Of a DNA stretch of 60,000 nt, positions 59,093 to 60,000 are shown one piece after another. Origin of the DNA: Symsagittifera roscoffensis (taxonomy: Eukaryota > Xenacoelomorpha > Acoela > Convolutidae); assembly GCF_963678635.1 (NCBI RefSeq), contig NC_087062.1:35678052-35738051 (forward strand). The letters run 5' to 3'. The notes under the pieces were generated by a model. The model worked only from the letters and a program-made list of their open reading frames with translations. It did no database searches and had not been told where the DNA came from. Position 1 is the first letter of the stretch; each line of letters opens with the position of its first letter. A program made the translations under genes and the position numbers.

Positions 59093-59232
59093 ACACTAGT
59101 CATACAATTTCCATATATGGAAAAATGCTAGTCATACACTTTCCATGCAATTCCATACGTACAGAAAATTGCATGAAAGGTCTATGATTAGTATTTTTTT
59201 CATATATGAAAATTGTATGACTAGCATTTTTC
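59093..59232. repeat. Nested palindrome, first of a family
   Basis: Outer arms (CTAGTCATACAATTTCCATA near 59096 and its reverse complement ending near 59229) enclose a second inverted repeat centred on TACGTA near 59158. The whole 140 bp can fold into a branched hairpin. Confidence 0.75.
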
Positions 59233-59724
59233 CATAAACCAGAAATTTTGATTTTTGTACATTTTAATTTCTCAAAAATTTTTGGTTGTGTTCGTAACCG
59301 AACACAAATGACATAAACCTTGGTTACTCAAACGTAGTAACAAAAGGTTTGGCCGTCTCGCATTAAAAAGGCATTGGAAACAGCCTGATATTTGTTACTT
59401 CTGTCTCACACAAATAATATAACGAAAGTAATGAACTTTTAAAATTTGGCAATAATTTTCAAAGATGATTATTTCTAAAATTTGAATTTTTAAATTACCA
59501 GACATTAATCAAGGCATACAAAAACATGTCATACAAAAGAAAGAGGAGTTTTAAGCGTTTTTGAAAAAAGTTAAGAAGAGAAGAGAAAAAAAAATCCAAA
59601 ATTAGTATATCCAGGAAAAAATGTTTGTTTGAATACGAAAATCAGTTTGCGATTGAAAAAAAACACAAAAAAATTTTTGGGGGCAATTTCAAAAATACTT
59701 TGAAAAATTTTTGTCGTCGCCATC

Positions 59725-59782
59725 AAAAAAATGCTAGTCATACAATTTCCATATATGGAAATTGTGTGACTAGTGTTTTTTT
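59725..59782. repeat. Near-perfect 58-bp palindrome
   Basis: Centred between 59753 and 59754 in CCATATATGG, with 29-base arms and about three mismatches. The arms read ATGCTAGTCATACAATTTCC and the reverse complement. It has virtually no loop. Confidence 0.88.
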
Positions 59783-59898
59783 TTCAGAAAACAAAAATAA
59801 AAAAAAAGTCAAAGTTTTCAGTTGTAGCGGCCCAAAAAGCGCTTAAATGTTTTGCCAGAGTTGAATTGATTGTTCAAAGCTTTTTTTCACATTTTTTT

Positions 59899-59948
59899 AA
59901 ATGCTTATCATACAATTTCCATATATGGAAATTGTTTGATTAGCATTT
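59899..59948. repeat. Near-perfect 50-bp palindrome, same family
   Basis: Centred between 59923 and 59924 in CCATATATGG, with two mismatches. The arms (ATGCTTATCATACAATTTCC) differ from the previous copy by few bases, and both strands of the copy share the CATACAATTTCC core. Confidence 0.88.
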
Positions 59949-60000
59949 TTTTCATACCATTTTTTTTTCCTTTTTTTTATGAAGAGATACCAATTTCGAT

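Noticed and set aside
1-60000. CRISPR array
   Set aside because: The direct repeats are long satellite monomers or minisatellites without regular unique spacers, and the sequence is eukaryotic in character.

Overview
This window looks like nuclear DNA of an invertebrate animal. It is very AT-rich and dominated by repeats. The one recognisable exon is a globin exon with the two intron positions classical for animal globins. The other genes are small and intron-poor, and there is a decayed retrovirus-like element. I cannot fix the phylum. A run of exactly 200 N (32157-32356) marks a scaffolding gap.

Layout: 1-15.7 kb and 18.2-23.0 kb hold a complex satellite of twelve monomers, about 1.04 kb or 1.45-1.68 kb long, each built from older sub-repeats of roughly 30, 54 and 65 bp. 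The first 5 kb is a higher-order array (two copies of a 2,491-bp short-plus-long dimer). From about 9.3 to 25.5 kb there is a recent tandem duplication. Unit 2 is 18229-25489; unit 1 ends at 18228 and is one monomer longer. Each unit carries satellite plus the same 2.5-kb non-satellite block (15.7-18.2 and 23.0-25.5 kb), nearly identical between units. From 24.2 to 31.6 kb lies a minus-strand, LTR-like, virus-derived element with broken reading frames, an envelope-like region and proline-rich frames. I see no polymerase in it.

From 31.6 to 43 kb there is no convincing gene. It is a mosaic of dispersed repeats, including a MITE-like family bounded by GTTCCGAC-type inverted ends and a duplicated unit carrying a tRNA-like sequence and an 84-nt structured element. 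From 45 to 49.2 kb there is a compact cluster of six small minus-strand genes of unknown function, one a two-exon zinc-finger gene, interspersed with CCAATCAGA motif clusters. This is my best candidate for an undescribed locus. A foldback-like element (49.4-50.9 kb) with a MITE nested in it follows, then a globin exon (52.5 kb), two MITE copies forming a 1.1-kb inverted repeat (56.8-57.9 kb) and a family of near-perfect palindromes at the right edge (59-60 kb).

Most short reading frames in the satellite are products of its internal periodicity and are not annotated as genes. No metabolic pathway or operon is visible. The biology here is repeat expansion, element decay and a few small genes.
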